Shown here: positions 25,048 to 34,587 of the stretch, one piece after another
Layout of the letters: each line of letters opens with the position of its first letter
Position numbering within the stretch: position 1 is the stretch's first letter
From: Leptospira ryugenii
GTDB lineage: Bacteria; Spirochaetota; Leptospiria; Leptospirales; Leptospiraceae
Length of the DNA: 64,000 nucleotides
Assembly (NCBI RefSeq): GCF_003114855.1
Contig: NZ_BFBB01000003.1
Location: 127,077 to 191,076 of the forward strand
Reading direction: 5' to 3'
Made by a program: the position numbers and the translations under genes
Notes under the pieces: generated by a model
Seen by the model: only the letters and a program-made list of their open reading frames with translations
What the model was told of the DNA's origin: nothing
Databases searched by the model: none

Positions 25048-26126
25048 AACAAATCAAATGGCTCACTCTTTTTGTTTTTATCCTCATCCTTTCCCAGTGC
25101 CGCCAAACGGCAGGTGAAATCATCAACCAAAGAACAAAAGAACCATTCGATGATACCAAAAATCTCATCGTAAACTTTGTCACCACAAGAAGGGTGATCG
25201 CAAATTCCGCACCAGCTTGTGATTCAAATTATTTTGGATTTTTAACCGATATCAACCCTCACTACGGAGATTGTACAATCAATATCCCCGCAAAGCATTC
25301 GGTAGGAGATATAACTTGGAACAATACCGCCGACCGAAATCTTTACTTCCAACTTTTGGGTAAAAAAGATAAACAAGAAGATGAGTTCTTCCAACAACTA
25401 AAAGCGAGTTCTTCCGAAGAACTTTTACTCTTTGTCCATGGATTCAATGTCAATTTCGATGAAGCCGTCATCCGAGCTGGCCAAATCCGCTATGATCTCA
25501 AATTCCTAGGTGAAGTTGTGGTCTACTCTTGGCCTGCAGGGGCGGAGGCAGGTGTCATCAATACCCTGATGATGAAATCTACCTATGAGTCCAATTTTCA
25601 AGAGGCAAAACTCAATAGAGAGCATTTCAATCGCTTTTTAAATCAATTGCAGGGCATAAAAAAGAGAGTCCACCTCATCGTCCATAGCATGGGACACCAA
25701 GTTGTGCTCCCTTCCTTAGCCAAACAAGCAGACGAAGGCAAATCAAAAATCATAGCAGAATTAATTTTAAACGCTCCCGATTTTGACAAAGAGGATTTTT
25801 CAAAAATCAGTTCTAAGTTACGTACTGTTTCGGAAAGAGTCACATTATATTGCTCACCTGGTGATAATGCACTCATTGCATCACAAAAAGTAAACGGTGG
25901 CAATAGAGCTGGCATGTGTTTTAAATTCGAGGGTATAGATGTCATCAATGTAAATGAAGTGGATAGTCCTGTGCTTGGCATTGGTGGATTAGGCCACGGA
26001 TATTATTCTTCTAGACCCATACTATCTGACATTTACCAGGTGATCCTAGGTGTTGACGTAAACAAACGTTTGTTCATCAGGAAGTCGGGCCAAAACAACG
26101 GAGAAAACTGGGTGCTCAGAAGATAG
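25044..26126 (+). CDS. DUF900-type alpha/beta hydrolase lipoprotein
   Basis: 360 residues from ATG 25044, which overlaps the M23 gene stop by four bases; an open frame upstream is only overlap. The lipoprotein signal WLTLFVFILILSQC has a Cys at residue 19. The DUF900-like hydrolase core has LLLFVHGFNVNFDEA (oxyanion), VVVYSWPAG, the nucleophile elbow IVHSMGHQV, LNAPDFDKEDF (acid) and GLGHGYYS (His). Substrate unknown. The coupling suggests it works at the envelope together with the wall genes. Confidence 0.85.
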   Translation: MKQIKWLTLFVFILILSQCRQTAGEIINQRTKEPFDDTKNLIVNFVTTRRVIANSAPACDSNYFGFLTDINPHYGDCTINIPAKHSVGDITWNNTADRNLYFQLLGKKDKQEDEFFQQLKASSSEELLLFVHGFNVNFDEAVIRAGQIRYDLKFLGEVVVYSWPAGAEAGVINTLMMKSTYESNFQEAKLNREHFNRFLNQLQGIKKRVHLIVHSMGHQVVLPSLAKQADEGKSKIIAELILNAPDFDKEDFSKISSKLRTVSERVTLYCSPGDNALIASQKVNGGNRAGMCFKFEGIDVINVNEVDSPVLGIGGLGHGYYSSRPILSDIYQVILGVDVNKRLFIRKSGQNNGENWVLRR

Positions 26127-26154
26127 AGATTCCGTTGTTGGATGATGAATCAAA

Positions 26155-26934
26155 GTGTTTGGTAGTCTGTATTACTTTGGCGAAAGTTTACTCCTAGGTG
26201 CAAGGGGTATCCAAACAGACCCACACTCCCATTATGCAATATCTCTGCTTTTTTCCTTGAAAGGCGAATTTCAGTTGGTAGATGCAAGGAATGAAACCGC
26301 AAAATATAGAGCTGTTTTGATACCACCTAATTTTTTTCATACTTTACAAGCGGAAAGTTCTGAGATGATCGTTTTGCAGTTTGACCCCAAAAGTTATGAG
26401 TATGCAAGTCTTCTTCAATTCAAAAACACAAAGCAACCTACGGAAATAGCCATTGAATCCATCTCTCCTTTGTTTGGCAATTGTGCTCATCTATTGAATG
26501 GAAGTTTGAATTGTAAGGAAGCCTTTTTTCTCTATGAAAGCATTTTACTTTCCTTAGGTGGGAAACCGAAACAGAAGAATCCAAATGACAAAAGAATGAT
26601 TCGAGTACTGGAAAGAATCCAAGAAACTCTGCCAGAATCCATCTCCTTAAAAACCCTATCAGACGAAATAGGTATATCAGAAGATCGCTTTATGCATTGG
26701 TTTAAAGATGAATTTGGTTTGCCTTTACGCCAGTACCTGCTTTGGAGGAGATTGCATATAGCGGCTAATCACCTGCAACAGGGAGAGAGTCTTACAACAG
26801 CCGCACATGCTGCAGGCTTTTCCGACCAATCCCATCTAAGCAAAACGTTTCGTAAGATGTTCGGTGTCCCACCATCTAGATTTTTAGGACAACCGAACCA
26901 ATTTAAGGTATGCTTTTGTTTAGACCAACTATGA
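26155..26934 (+). CDS. AraC-family transcriptional regulator
   Basis: 259 residues. The N-terminal cupin half has DPHSHYAISLLFSLKGEF and AVLIPPNFFHTLQAESSE. The C-terminal DNA-binding half has ISLKTLSDEIGISEDRFMHW and LTTAAHAAGFSDQSHLSKTF followed by FGVPPSRFLG. The start is GTG 26155; an in-frame TGA lies just upstream and no better codon is seen. Its stop directly abuts the stop of the convergent Mpo1-like gene (26934/26935). The target genes are unknown. Confidence 0.85.
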   Translation: MFGSLYYFGESLLLGARGIQTDPHSHYAISLLFSLKGEFQLVDARNETAKYRAVLIPPNFFHTLQAESSEMIVLQFDPKSYEYASLLQFKNTKQPTEIAIESISPLFGNCAHLLNGSLNCKEAFFLYESILLSLGGKPKQKNPNDKRMIRVLERIQETLPESISLKTLSDEIGISEDRFMHWFKDEFGLPLRQYLLWRRLHIAANHLQQGESLTTAAHAAGFSDQSHLSKTFRKMFGVPPSRFLGQPNQFKVCFCLDQL

Positions 26935-27507
26935 TCAGTTGGTTGCTTCTTTAAGTTTTGTAAAATCCTTCCAAACACCTTTTGTTTTTAATTCGTTTTC
27001 GACTGCCTCTTTTAGCTCTTTGCGAAAGCCCAATTCAAAATACACGTCAGCAACAACAAACAATGGTGCAGAGACCAAGGCTTGGAATAGATTATCAAAC
27101 AGTGCGGGCCTACCTTTTTCAAATACAAAGTGTCCGTAGAATTGAGAGCCCCAACCTACTATCTGTCCAATTCCAAACAAAGTCCATGCCATACTTGGTT
27201 CCATGGACCGAGTTAGATACTCCGCAAGTAGAAAAAGCCCGCCAAATAAAAGGGAGGCAGTGAAGGCAAAGAAAACATCTAAGGTAAAATAATACAACAA
27301 AACGCCAACAACAAATGGGACCGATGCAGAAATGCTCACATCTCCGAAGGTTCCCAAATTGAAGCGACTTAACACTAAAAATAATGTAAAGGTAATCGTA
27401 GGCACACCCAATACATGAATCCAAACATTTCGTTTCTCTTGGTGGTAAGCTGAATAAAAGGCCATTTCTTTTGCAAATCTCATAAACTTGTTCAATCTCC
27501 TATCCAT
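26935..27507 (-). CDS. Mpo1-like (DUF962) membrane protein
   Basis: 190 residues. Family signatures are present: YHQEKRNVWIHVLGVPTI near the N-terminus and GSQFYGHFVFEKGRPALFDN in the second half, with four hydrophobic segments between and after. In yeast, Mpo1 is an Fe(II) dioxygenase of the alpha-oxidation of 2-hydroxy fatty acids in the ER membrane; the His residues proposed as metal ligands (WIH, YGH) are present here. A bacterial role in hydroxy-fatty-acid breakdown is inference. Confidence 0.82.
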   Translation of the reverse strand: MDRRLNKFMRFAKEMAFYSAYHQEKRNVWIHVLGVPTITFTLFLVLSRFNLGTFGDVSISASVPFVVGVLLYYFTLDVFFAFTASLLFGGLFLLAEYLTRSMEPSMAWTLFGIGQIVGWGSQFYGHFVFEKGRPALFDNLFQALVSAPLFVVADVYFELGFRKELKEAVENELKTKGVWKDFTKLKEATN

Positions 27508-27565
27508 TAGTGTAGCCTAAGGCAAGGAATGTGGCTTGTATGATTCTGCTACCTAGGAAAAAAAA

Positions 27566-29284
27566 TTATAAACGTTCTGATTCTAAAATTAGTTTTCGCA
27601 AGGTTTGGGATAATTCAAAATCTCTTTGTAAATCTTCGAGGTGAAAAGAAAATCGATAGGTCCAATTGCTTTCATTTTCCGTTCCCGGCACATTGATCCG
27701 GTGGGCTTTTGGGTCTTCTTGGATCCCATACCGACTCGGATACAAAAGGTCTTGGAGCATCTGGATAGAGAAAAGACTATTTGTGGATAGAGCAAATTTG
27801 AGAAGACCCAGCTGGATTTCTTCGGATGTCTCAGGTAAAGAATTTCCAAAGAAAAACTCATGGGCATACTCCTTTTCTCCCAAGGTTAGCGAATCCCACC
27901 AATCCATAGAGAGGCTTGTGTCATGTGTAGAAAGGACACTAATCGCATTTCTCCTGTAGTCTTTTGCTTGGATATACGTTCCATTTTCCAAAGACCTTGT
28001 CCACCGTACCACATCAATGCCAAGGGTTTCCCGTTTTTGCAATGAATCGCGGATAAAGCCAGGTACTGCTCCCAAATCCTCTGCACAGGGCACCATTTGG
28101 GTGAAACGATCAAGTGCGGACAGAATGTCCTCGCCCGCCTCTCTCCAATGAGCTTCATCTTCCTTTAGGTGGATTTCGCTGAGAGGAAATAATCGTGACT
28201 TCACACTTTCATCTAAATTCTGATAGGTGGCCTCTTTCCAGAAGTCCCAATAAAAAATATAACGATCTCCAAAGATCTTTCGGATGAGTCCTCTCTGAAC
28301 GAACTCTTCAGGATCTAAACCGACGCTTGCAAACTCCTCTTTTGAAGCACCCATTTGAGGAGAAAACCAACCCTTCCGAGCAGAACTCTCCTCGGCGGGA
28401 ATCGCCCATATTCTATACATTCCAATCACATGGTCGATGCGAAAGAGATGGAAAAAATGTTCCAAATACTCTACTCGGTTCCTCCACCAAAGATAATCGG
28501 TCTTTCTCAGATATTCCCAGTTCAGGATGGGAAATCCCCAATTTTGCCCCTCTTCGGAAAAAGCATCTGGAGGTGCACCCGCCTTTAAATCTAGTTGAAA
28601 GCATTCTGGAGATTCCCAAACATCCGCTGAATTACGAGATGTTAAGATAGGCATATCTCCTTTTAAAAAGACAGACATCTCCTCTAACTTCGACTTGACG
28701 GTGCTTAACTGCTGAAACGCTAGCGATTGGACAAATGCATAAAAGAAAGCGGTTTCTCTTTCCTTTGCGAAGACAAAATCTTTACCTGCTTGAAAATTGC
28801 GATGTTCTTCTTTCCATTCAGTCCAATCTTTTCCTTCGTACAAATCGTACAAAACGCGGAACGCAACATAGGAATATGCCCAGGGAAACCGATCTAAAAA
28901 TTTGCTCGCTTCGTCTTTAGCACTCTCCCGTTTTGTAAAATAATCCCTAAGACATTTGAGTTTGATCTCGCGAATTCTTTGGGGATGGATTTTGTGGCTT
29001 CCGATCCTTTCGCGCCTGGAGCTCGTCTCTAATCCAAGATCGTGAAGAGAAATATAAATAGGGTCAATCGCATATGCAGAGATAGAACTGTAAGGAGAGT
29101 TTCCATTTCCTGTGTCATTCAAAGGTAGGATTTGTAGTAAAGAGAATCCACAGGATTTAGCCCATTCGGCCATCGGTATAAGAGAGGAAATATCCCCACA
29201 TTCAAACGAATGTTTGGTAAGGACCGAAGAGAGGGAGATGAACACTCCCGCCCTTCGTTTTAATATGGTATCGATTTGAGACAA
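27566..29284 (-). CDS. malQ: 4-alpha-glucanotransferase (amylomaltase)
   Basis: 572 residues, glycoside hydrolase family 77. It transfers maltosyl and longer glucan segments. N-terminal signatures are GVFISLSSVLTKHSFECGDI and FSLLQILPLNDTGNGNSPYS. The catalytic region has FRIDHVIGMYRIWAIP (nucleophile Asp), AEDLGAVPGFI (acid/base Glu) and STHDTSLSMDWW. The start lies 9 bases from the left; the aldolase gene lies 8 bp upstream on the same strand, so both belong to one carbohydrate operon. Confidence 0.94.
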   Translation of the reverse strand: MSQIDTILKRRAGVFISLSSVLTKHSFECGDISSLIPMAEWAKSCGFSLLQILPLNDTGNGNSPYSSISAYAIDPIYISLHDLGLETSSRRERIGSHKIHPQRIREIKLKCLRDYFTKRESAKDEASKFLDRFPWAYSYVAFRVLYDLYEGKDWTEWKEEHRNFQAGKDFVFAKERETAFFYAFVQSLAFQQLSTVKSKLEEMSVFLKGDMPILTSRNSADVWESPECFQLDLKAGAPPDAFSEEGQNWGFPILNWEYLRKTDYLWWRNRVEYLEHFFHLFRIDHVIGMYRIWAIPAEESSARKGWFSPQMGASKEEFASVGLDPEEFVQRGLIRKIFGDRYIFYWDFWKEATYQNLDESVKSRLFPLSEIHLKEDEAHWREAGEDILSALDRFTQMVPCAEDLGAVPGFIRDSLQKRETLGIDVVRWTRSLENGTYIQAKDYRRNAISVLSTHDTSLSMDWWDSLTLGEKEYAHEFFFGNSLPETSEEIQLGLLKFALSTNSLFSIQMLQDLLYPSRYGIQEDPKAHRINVPGTENESNWTYRFSFHLEDLQRDFELSQTLRKLILESERL

Positions 29285-29292
29285 GGCCTTTG

Positions 29293-30357
29293 TTAAGCGA
29301 CTGTGATCTCTTTTGCTAAATACACATCTTGGATGGCATTTAAAAGTTCAACGCCCTCCTTCATTGGTTTTTGGAATGCCTTTCTTCCCGAAATCAGACC
29401 CATACCACCAGCTCTTTTGTTGATGACGGCAGTTGTCAGTGCATCTACCAAATCATTTTCACCAGAAGCTCCACCAGAGTTGATGAGACCAGCTCTTCCC
29501 ATATAACAATTTGCGACTTGGTATCGAGTGAGGTCAATAGGATGGTCCGAAGTGAGGTCAGAATAAATCCTCTTGTCGGTTTTTCCGTAGCTAGACTCTT
29601 GGTTTAAAACATTGTAGCCACCATTATTTTCAGGTAACTTTTGTTTGATGATATCTGCTTGGATGGTTACTCCTAGGTGGTTCGCTTGGCCTGTTAAGTC
29701 CGCAGAAACATGGTAGTCTTTATCTTTTTTGAAAGCAGAATTTCGAACGTAGCACCAGAGGATAGTCGCCATACCCAATTGGTGGGCCATGTCAAAAACT
29801 TTAGAAATTTCTACGATCTCTCTTCCAGAATCATCTGATCCAAAATAGATCGTTGCACCAATCGCGACACAACCTTGGTCAAATGCTTGTTTCACAGTCG
29901 CAAATAAAATTTGCTCACTTTTGTTTGGGTAGGTCAAAAGTTCGTTGTGATTGATTTTAAGGATAAAAGGAATTTTATGTGCATACTTTCTTGCTACAGA
30001 ACCTAACACACCCAAGGTAGTCGCTACACCGTTGCAACCACCTTCAATGGCTAACTTAATAATATTTTCGCCATCAAAATAGATAGGGTTCTTTGCAAAG
30101 GAAGCTCCTGCTGAGTGTTCAATCCCTTGGTCAACTGGTAGGATAGATAGGTAGCCAGTTTTTGCAAGTCTTCCATGATTGAGAAGGGCTTCAATGCTTC
30201 TAAGCACAGGTACAGGTCTGTCAGTGGGAGAAAAGATACGGTCCACAAAATCACCACCTGGTAGGTGGAGGTGGTCTTTGGAGATTTTTGGTTTATCAAA
30301 ACCTAAAAGATATTCTGCATTCTTTCCGAGTTGTTTCGAAATTTGTTCGAAGTTCAA
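29293..30357 (-). CDS. fbaB: class I fructose-bisphosphate aldolase (DhnA/FbaB type)
   Basis: 354 residues from TTG 30357, chosen because AAAGGAG lies seven bases upstream (30365-30370 on the plus strand). A longer open frame to 30423 has no such site. Signatures are [18 protein letters not shown], the Schiff-base region [25 protein letters not shown] and the late phosphate-binding [12 protein letters not shown]. It cleaves fructose 1,6-bisphosphate in glycolysis and gluconeogenesis without a metal. It is followed by malQ 8 bp downstream. Confidence 0.9.
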   Translation of the reverse strand: MNFEQISKQLGKNAEYLLGFDKPKISKDHLHLPGGDFVDRIFSPTDRPVPVLRSIEALLNHGRLAKTGYLSILPVDQGIEHSAGASFAKNPIYFDGENIIKLAIEGGCNGVATTLGVLGSVARKYAHKIPFILKINHNELLTYPNKSEQILFATVKQAFDQGCVAIGATIYFGSDDSGREIVEISKVFDMAHQLGMATILWCYVRNSAFKKDKDYHVSADLTGQANHLGVTIQADIIKQKLPENNGGYNVLNQESSYGKTDKRIYSDLTSDHPIDLTRYQVANCYMGRAGLINSGGASGENDLVDALTTAVINKRAGGMGLISGRKAFQKPMKEGVELLNAIQDVYLAKEITVA

Positions 30358-30511
30358 TGTATTACTCCTTTCCCGATAGGCTATGATGCGAGGAAGTGAT
30401 GACAACCTCTTTTTCTGTAGCAAAATCTTGAATTTCCCAATGGGAAGTCAGATTGGATTTGCCTAGATTGACTCTGTCATTCACTAAGTCATTCTAGGAG
30501 ATAACTTTATT

Positions 30512-31393
30512 GTGAAAGGCTCTGCAAAATTTCGAATGCTCTTTTCCATCCTCTGGCTTTGCCTCACGGTTTCCCTAGGGAGTTGGTGGATGATATTGGG
30601 TTTGCGGCAGGCCAAAACCATTTCCCAATTCGCAACTTCAGATGCGCAGGTGCAAGATGTGACGCGAGTTTCCAGGATGCTAAAAATGGAAGGCACCTTT
30701 TTCCTCATTCTCCTGGGAATGGGTGGAGTAACCTTGGCCATACTTTCTTATAGGGATTATAAGCGAGCTCTCCTCATTACTGACTTTTTTAGTACAGTCA
30801 CACATGAAATGAAAACTCCTATCGCCACTTTACAGTTGCAAGTGGAAGGTCTATTAAATGAGGAGCCAGCTCCCGAAGTTTCCAAAAAGTTACAGAAAAT
30901 TTTAAAGGAAAATCGACGGATCGAATCAAGAATGGACAAAGCGTTCTATCTCGCAAGTTTGATGCAAGGTGAAGGTCTTTTCATTGAATCTGTATCAATA
31001 CTCTCCATTTTGGATTCTTTAAAAACTGAATTTCCGCTCAAGATCCAAGAACCTTTTATTGACGAGCTTGTTAAAGCCGATCGAAAAGCTGTTGAGTCTA
31101 TTTTTTTAAATCTTTTTGAAAATTCCCTTCGCCATGGCAAAGCAAGTCAAATCATCATCCAAATAGAAAAGACAGACCAAGAGGAAATGTTAATAAAAAT
31201 CCAAGATGATGGAATAGGCTTTTCCGGGAATAAGGCTAGCCTAACAGTTCCCTTCAAACGACATTCTACTACAAGTGGTACTGGTATTGGCTTGTACATT
31301 GCAAAGAAACTTATGGACAAAATGTCCGGTTTTTTGAAAATCCATGAGACACATCCTGGGTTTTCGTTAACACTCGGTTTTAAACTCTCATGA
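30512..31393 (+). CDS. sensor histidine kinase
   Basis: 293 residues, start GTG with AGGAG about 11 bases upstream. Two membrane helices (about 9-29 and 57-77) flank a short periplasmic loop of roughly 28 residues, too small for a separate sensor domain. HisKA has His98 in the H-box STVTHEMKTPIATL. The HATPase has NLFENSLRHGKA (N-box), IQDDGIGF (G1) and SGTGIGLYIAKKLMD (G2). It overlaps the response-regulator gene by four bases (ATGA), so the two form one two-component pair. The signal is unknown. Confidence 0.92.
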   Translation: MKGSAKFRMLFSILWLCLTVSLGSWWMILGLRQAKTISQFATSDAQVQDVTRVSRMLKMEGTFFLILLGMGGVTLAILSYRDYKRALLITDFFSTVTHEMKTPIATLQLQVEGLLNEEPAPEVSKKLQKILKENRRIESRMDKAFYLASLMQGEGLFIESVSILSILDSLKTEFPLKIQEPFIDELVKADRKAVESIFLNLFENSLRHGKASQIIIQIEKTDQEEMLIKIQDDGIGFSGNKASLTVPFKRHSTTSGTGIGLYIAKKLMDKMSGFLKIHETHPGFSLTLGFKLS

Positions 31394-32070
31394 ATCCTAA
31401 TATTCTGTTAGTAGAAGATGATGAAGCACTCGGTGAAACTCTAAAAGAGATTTTAGAAAAGGAAAAATACAAAGTCCATTGGGCAAAATCAAGCAGCGAG
31501 GCAAAACAGCTTTTCCAAAATACATTGGTAGATATCGCAGTCCTTGACCTTCGGCTTCCCGATGAAAGCGGTTTTAAGGTAGCCGAGTTTCTTCTAAAAG
31601 AAAATAGAAAGATACCATTTTTATTTTTGACGGCGCAAGCAGGTGCCCAGGAACGATTGAAGGGTTTTGAATTAGGAGCCCATGAATTCATTCCCAAACC
31701 TTTTCATTTAAAAGAATTTTTGATCCGCTTAAAACGAGTCATACAAATGAGTATGCCTGACTTCGGCAAAAACTGGCGTCTGGGCAAAACCGAAATTCTA
31801 CTGGATTCTTATGCAATCAAAACGGATTCAGGTGAGACAGTTTACCTTTCCAAACGCGACAATTCGCTCTTGGCATTGCTTCTTTCTGATCCTAGCCATG
31901 TATTCAGCCGAGACGAGATTTTGGACAAAATTGTGGGCGAAGATTCGTTTCCAACCCAGAGGACCATCGACAATGCCATCGTCCGCTTGCGCGAACTTCT
32001 CGGTGAGAGCTCGATCCGCAACGTGAGAGGAGTCGGTTACCAGTGGGTGGCACCTCTGGAGAGATTTTAA
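31390..32070 (+). CDS. OmpR-family response regulator
   Basis: 226 residues. The receiver domain has ILLVEDDEALGE (acidic pocket), phospho-acceptor Asp53 in AVLDLRLPDESG, FLTA and the PKPF lysine. The C-terminal winged helix (about 135-220) has VYLSKRDNSLLALLLSDPSH, RTIDNAIVRLRELLG and RNVRGVGYQW. It is coupled to the kinase upstream; a secreted protein gene follows 43 bp downstream, perhaps a target or sensor partner. Confidence 0.93.
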   Translation: MNPNILLVEDDEALGETLKEILEKEKYKVHWAKSSSEAKQLFQNTLVDIAVLDLRLPDESGFKVAEFLLKENRKIPFLFLTAQAGAQERLKGFELGAHEFIPKPFHLKEFLIRLKRVIQMSMPDFGKNWRLGKTEILLDSYAIKTDSGETVYLSKRDNSLLALLLSDPSHVFSRDEILDKIVGEDSFPTQRTIDNAIVRLRELLGESSIRNVRGVGYQWVAPLERF

Positions 32071-32113
32071 ACAAGCACTTTACCCTTTTTTTGAATCTGC
32101 CGATGTTCCTAAT

Positions 32114-32839
32114 ATGGGTGTTTGTTTTCTCAGGTGGGCTATTGTTATATGCCTTTTGTTTCCTTCCTTTCTTTTTTCTTGGGAGACAGATATCGATTAT
32201 AATTACGAATATGAGAAGAATGGTCCCTACACAAAATTCTCAGATTGGGTCCCTTACCACTTACATAAATGGGAACCTAAGTACCTCGAAGATTTTTACG
32301 AGCTCTACAATTTAAAACAACACTACCAAGAAAATGAACTGAGAAAGAACATATATTTTCTAAAAATTGCCCTTACAAAACGATTTCGCCATCCCAAACA
32401 TGCGCTCTGTGAGACCAAATCCGAGGAAGCATACTATAAATACCGAAATCTCATGTTCATGCAAATTCATTTGGGAATCATGAGATCCTATATGAGGATT
32501 GCATCTCAATATGATAAGCGGCATCTGTACTTTTACAATCTCGACTATGCACATGAGCTCAAAAATTCCTTCCAAATCGCAGAAGCATTCTATAAGGAAG
32601 CGATCCCATACTGGAAAAAAGCCCAAGATTATGCAGACAAAGCAAATGAAGTTCCAATCGATCTTGATCTAGGTACCATCGAAACAGAACGATATGAAAT
32701 TGTCCAAGGCAAACTTGATTTTGGATATATTATACAAAACCACCTTAGTAAACTTGAAGGCAAACAAAAGTTAGTCGCAGAGTACCTAAAAAAGTATCCA
32801 GAAGCAGACAAACCTGTACTCGATTTAGCTGATCCTTAA
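32114..32839 (+). CDS. exported protein of unknown function
   Basis: 241 residues. The signal peptide is about residues 1-22 (FLRWAIVICLLFPSFLFSWE). The mature part is highly charged, rich in Tyr, Lys and Glu, and predicted helical: YHLHKWEPKYLEDFYELY, CETKSEEAYYKYRNLMF, AEAFYKEAIPYWKKAQDYAD. The last part resembles a tetratricopeptide-like helical hairpin. I do not recognise the family. It stands after the kinase and regulator on the same strand and its stop is 2 bp from the convergent phosphatase gene. Confidence 0.7.
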   Translation: MGVCFLRWAIVICLLFPSFLFSWETDIDYNYEYEKNGPYTKFSDWVPYHLHKWEPKYLEDFYELYNLKQHYQENELRKNIYFLKIALTKRFRHPKHALCETKSEEAYYKYRNLMFMQIHLGIMRSYMRIASQYDKRHLYFYNLDYAHELKNSFQIAEAFYKEAIPYWKKAQDYADKANEVPIDLDLGTIETERYEIVQGKLDFGYIIQNHLSKLEGKQKLVAEYLKKYPEADKPVLDLADP

Positions 32840-32841
32840 TT

Positions 32842-34587
32842 TTACAAGAATTCCAAAAGTAAAACCGCAATATCATCATAGACTTTCACGGTTCTGGCAT
32901 CCAATGCTTCCTGAATCAAATTTGCTATGAGTTTGTCCCCTCTTGGCTCTTTAGAGATTTTGGTGCGGAGGGATAACAAAAAAGCATCCAGACCCAAGAA
33001 ACCAATGTCTTCCTTCTCAATTTCATAAATCCCGTCGGAAAAAAGGAGCAAACGATCGCCCGTTTGGAAGGAAATGCATATCTCTTCTCCTGTCCAATCT
33101 GGTACCAGGAATAATGGGTAATTGGCAGTTAGGATAGTTTCGATCGATTCCGGAATCTCTCGGTTCCATTTTAGAACAGGAGGGTGCCCCGCAAAACAAA
33201 ACGTAGCCTCTTTTGTGGCTGTGTTCAAGCGGAAGAGGCAACAACTCAAGTGATTTCTCTGGATGGCTTCCTTAAGATCACTTTGCATTCCAACCAGAAT
33301 CTCTTTGGGACTGAGGAACTTTTCTGACAAACGGCGAAATGACATTGTGATGATGCCGGAAATCAAGGCGGAAGAAATCCCATGACCCGAGATATCACCA
33401 AACAAAATATCTATGGTATTGGGTTCAGGTACATGGTACAAGATCAAATCTCCCCCAATATCTCCTACAGGCAAAAAGAAAGAAGAAAACTGGATGTTTT
33501 CATAAGGAGGGAATTGTTTTGTAATCCATGCGTCTTGGGTGAGCTTTGCAATTTGCAGATCGAATTTGATGTCTTCGTAATAATTTTTTAAGATTGTTTC
33601 CTTTTGCTTTAGGCGGATTTCATCTCGTGCTTTTACAATGCCTTGTGCTATGATATCTACAACAAGAGATAGAAAATTCTTTTCTGCCAAGTTCCAATCT
33701 CTCGACCTTGCCTTATTCCCTGGTCCAAAGATTCCAAATAACTCACCATTCTTTTTCAAACCAAATAAAATTGCAGAGCGAATTCCAGCCTTTTCTAGAG
33801 AATTTTTTGCAGACTCATCTTCATCATAGGTATTGGTATCAGAGATAATCACATGGCCATGGTTGACCAAATTTGCTAAAGTAATTGGTTGGTTCCCTGA
33901 CAAAGGCACATTCTGGTAGAAATGTTTTACAGGGTGCATACCATCTTTTAACCATTCGTAGGTGACGGATAAATACATCTTATCATGAGATATTTCGCTA
34001 ATCGTAATTGCATCCACTTCTAGAAATTTACCAACTTCACCTAATGCGTATTGAATAATGTCATCCAATTTTTGAGGAGACTGTGAGACAAATGCTCTGG
34101 AAATGTCATTCAGGATTCGGGCTGATTCTAACATTTGGTTTAGCTTATCTCGAGAATGTTTAAAGGCAGTGATATCTCTTTCGAATCCCCAAATTCGGTA
34201 CAGATACCGATCGTCTCCCTCTCCTTGTACGTTTAACAGTCGTGTTTTGCTGGTCTCCCCCACTGCTTGAAAATCAGATTCAAATTCCTGGAGTTGGTAC
34301 TTGGATTCGATGAGGGCCTCTAGGAAATGGGGGTCACTACCTATCGGTAGGTTTTGCAGAGGTTTGCCTAAAATGTCTTGGAGTGAGGAAAATCCGTACT
34401 GGCGGAGCATACTCTCATTGGCTTGCCACAGTCTGGTTTGGCCTAACAGGCATTCTCTCAGCTTTTCCTTCGGAAGAGATTTGGGAATCGGAGGTTTACA
34501 TTCAAAGCACCAAACAGGGTCCAGGGAAAGAGAGAGATAACGCTCCAAACTTTCCTTAGGAGACAGAGGCAAAATCTTTTCAGACAT
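32842..34587 (-). CDS. PAS-GAF-PP2C (SpoIIE/RsbU-type) serine phosphatase
   Basis: 581 residues. A PAS-like domain lies at about 40-150 (TRLWQANESMLRQYGFSSLQ, RIWGFERDITAFK). A GAF domain at about 160-310 includes GIRSAILFGLKKNGELFGIF. The PP2C-type phosphatase at about 350-580 has the metal-binding acids in PVGDIGGDLI and FGDISGHGISSALISG, then CFAGHPPVLKW and LLLFSDGIYEIE. Such proteins dephosphorylate STAS anti-sigma antagonists in partner-switching; the STAS gene at 51626 in this window is a possible substrate, by inference only. No membrane segment was seen. Confidence 0.92.
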   Translation of the reverse strand: MSEKILPLSPKESLERYLSLSLDPVWCFECKPPIPKSLPKEKLRECLLGQTRLWQANESMLRQYGFSSLQDILGKPLQNLPIGSDPHFLEALIESKYQLQEFESDFQAVGETSKTRLLNVQGEGDDRYLYRIWGFERDITAFKHSRDKLNQMLESARILNDISRAFVSQSPQKLDDIIQYALGEVGKFLEVDAITISEISHDKMYLSVTYEWLKDGMHPVKHFYQNVPLSGNQPITLANLVNHGHVIISDTNTYDEDESAKNSLEKAGIRSAILFGLKKNGELFGIFGPGNKARSRDWNLAEKNFLSLVVDIIAQGIVKARDEIRLKQKETILKNYYEDIKFDLQIAKLTQDAWITKQFPPYENIQFSSFFLPVGDIGGDLILYHVPEPNTIDILFGDISGHGISSALISGIITMSFRRLSEKFLSPKEILVGMQSDLKEAIQRNHLSCCLFRLNTATKEATFCFAGHPPVLKWNREIPESIETILTANYPLFLVPDWTGEEICISFQTGDRLLLFSDGIYEIEKEDIGFLGLDAFLLSLRTKISKEPRGDKLIANLIQEALDARTVKVYDDIAVLLLEFL

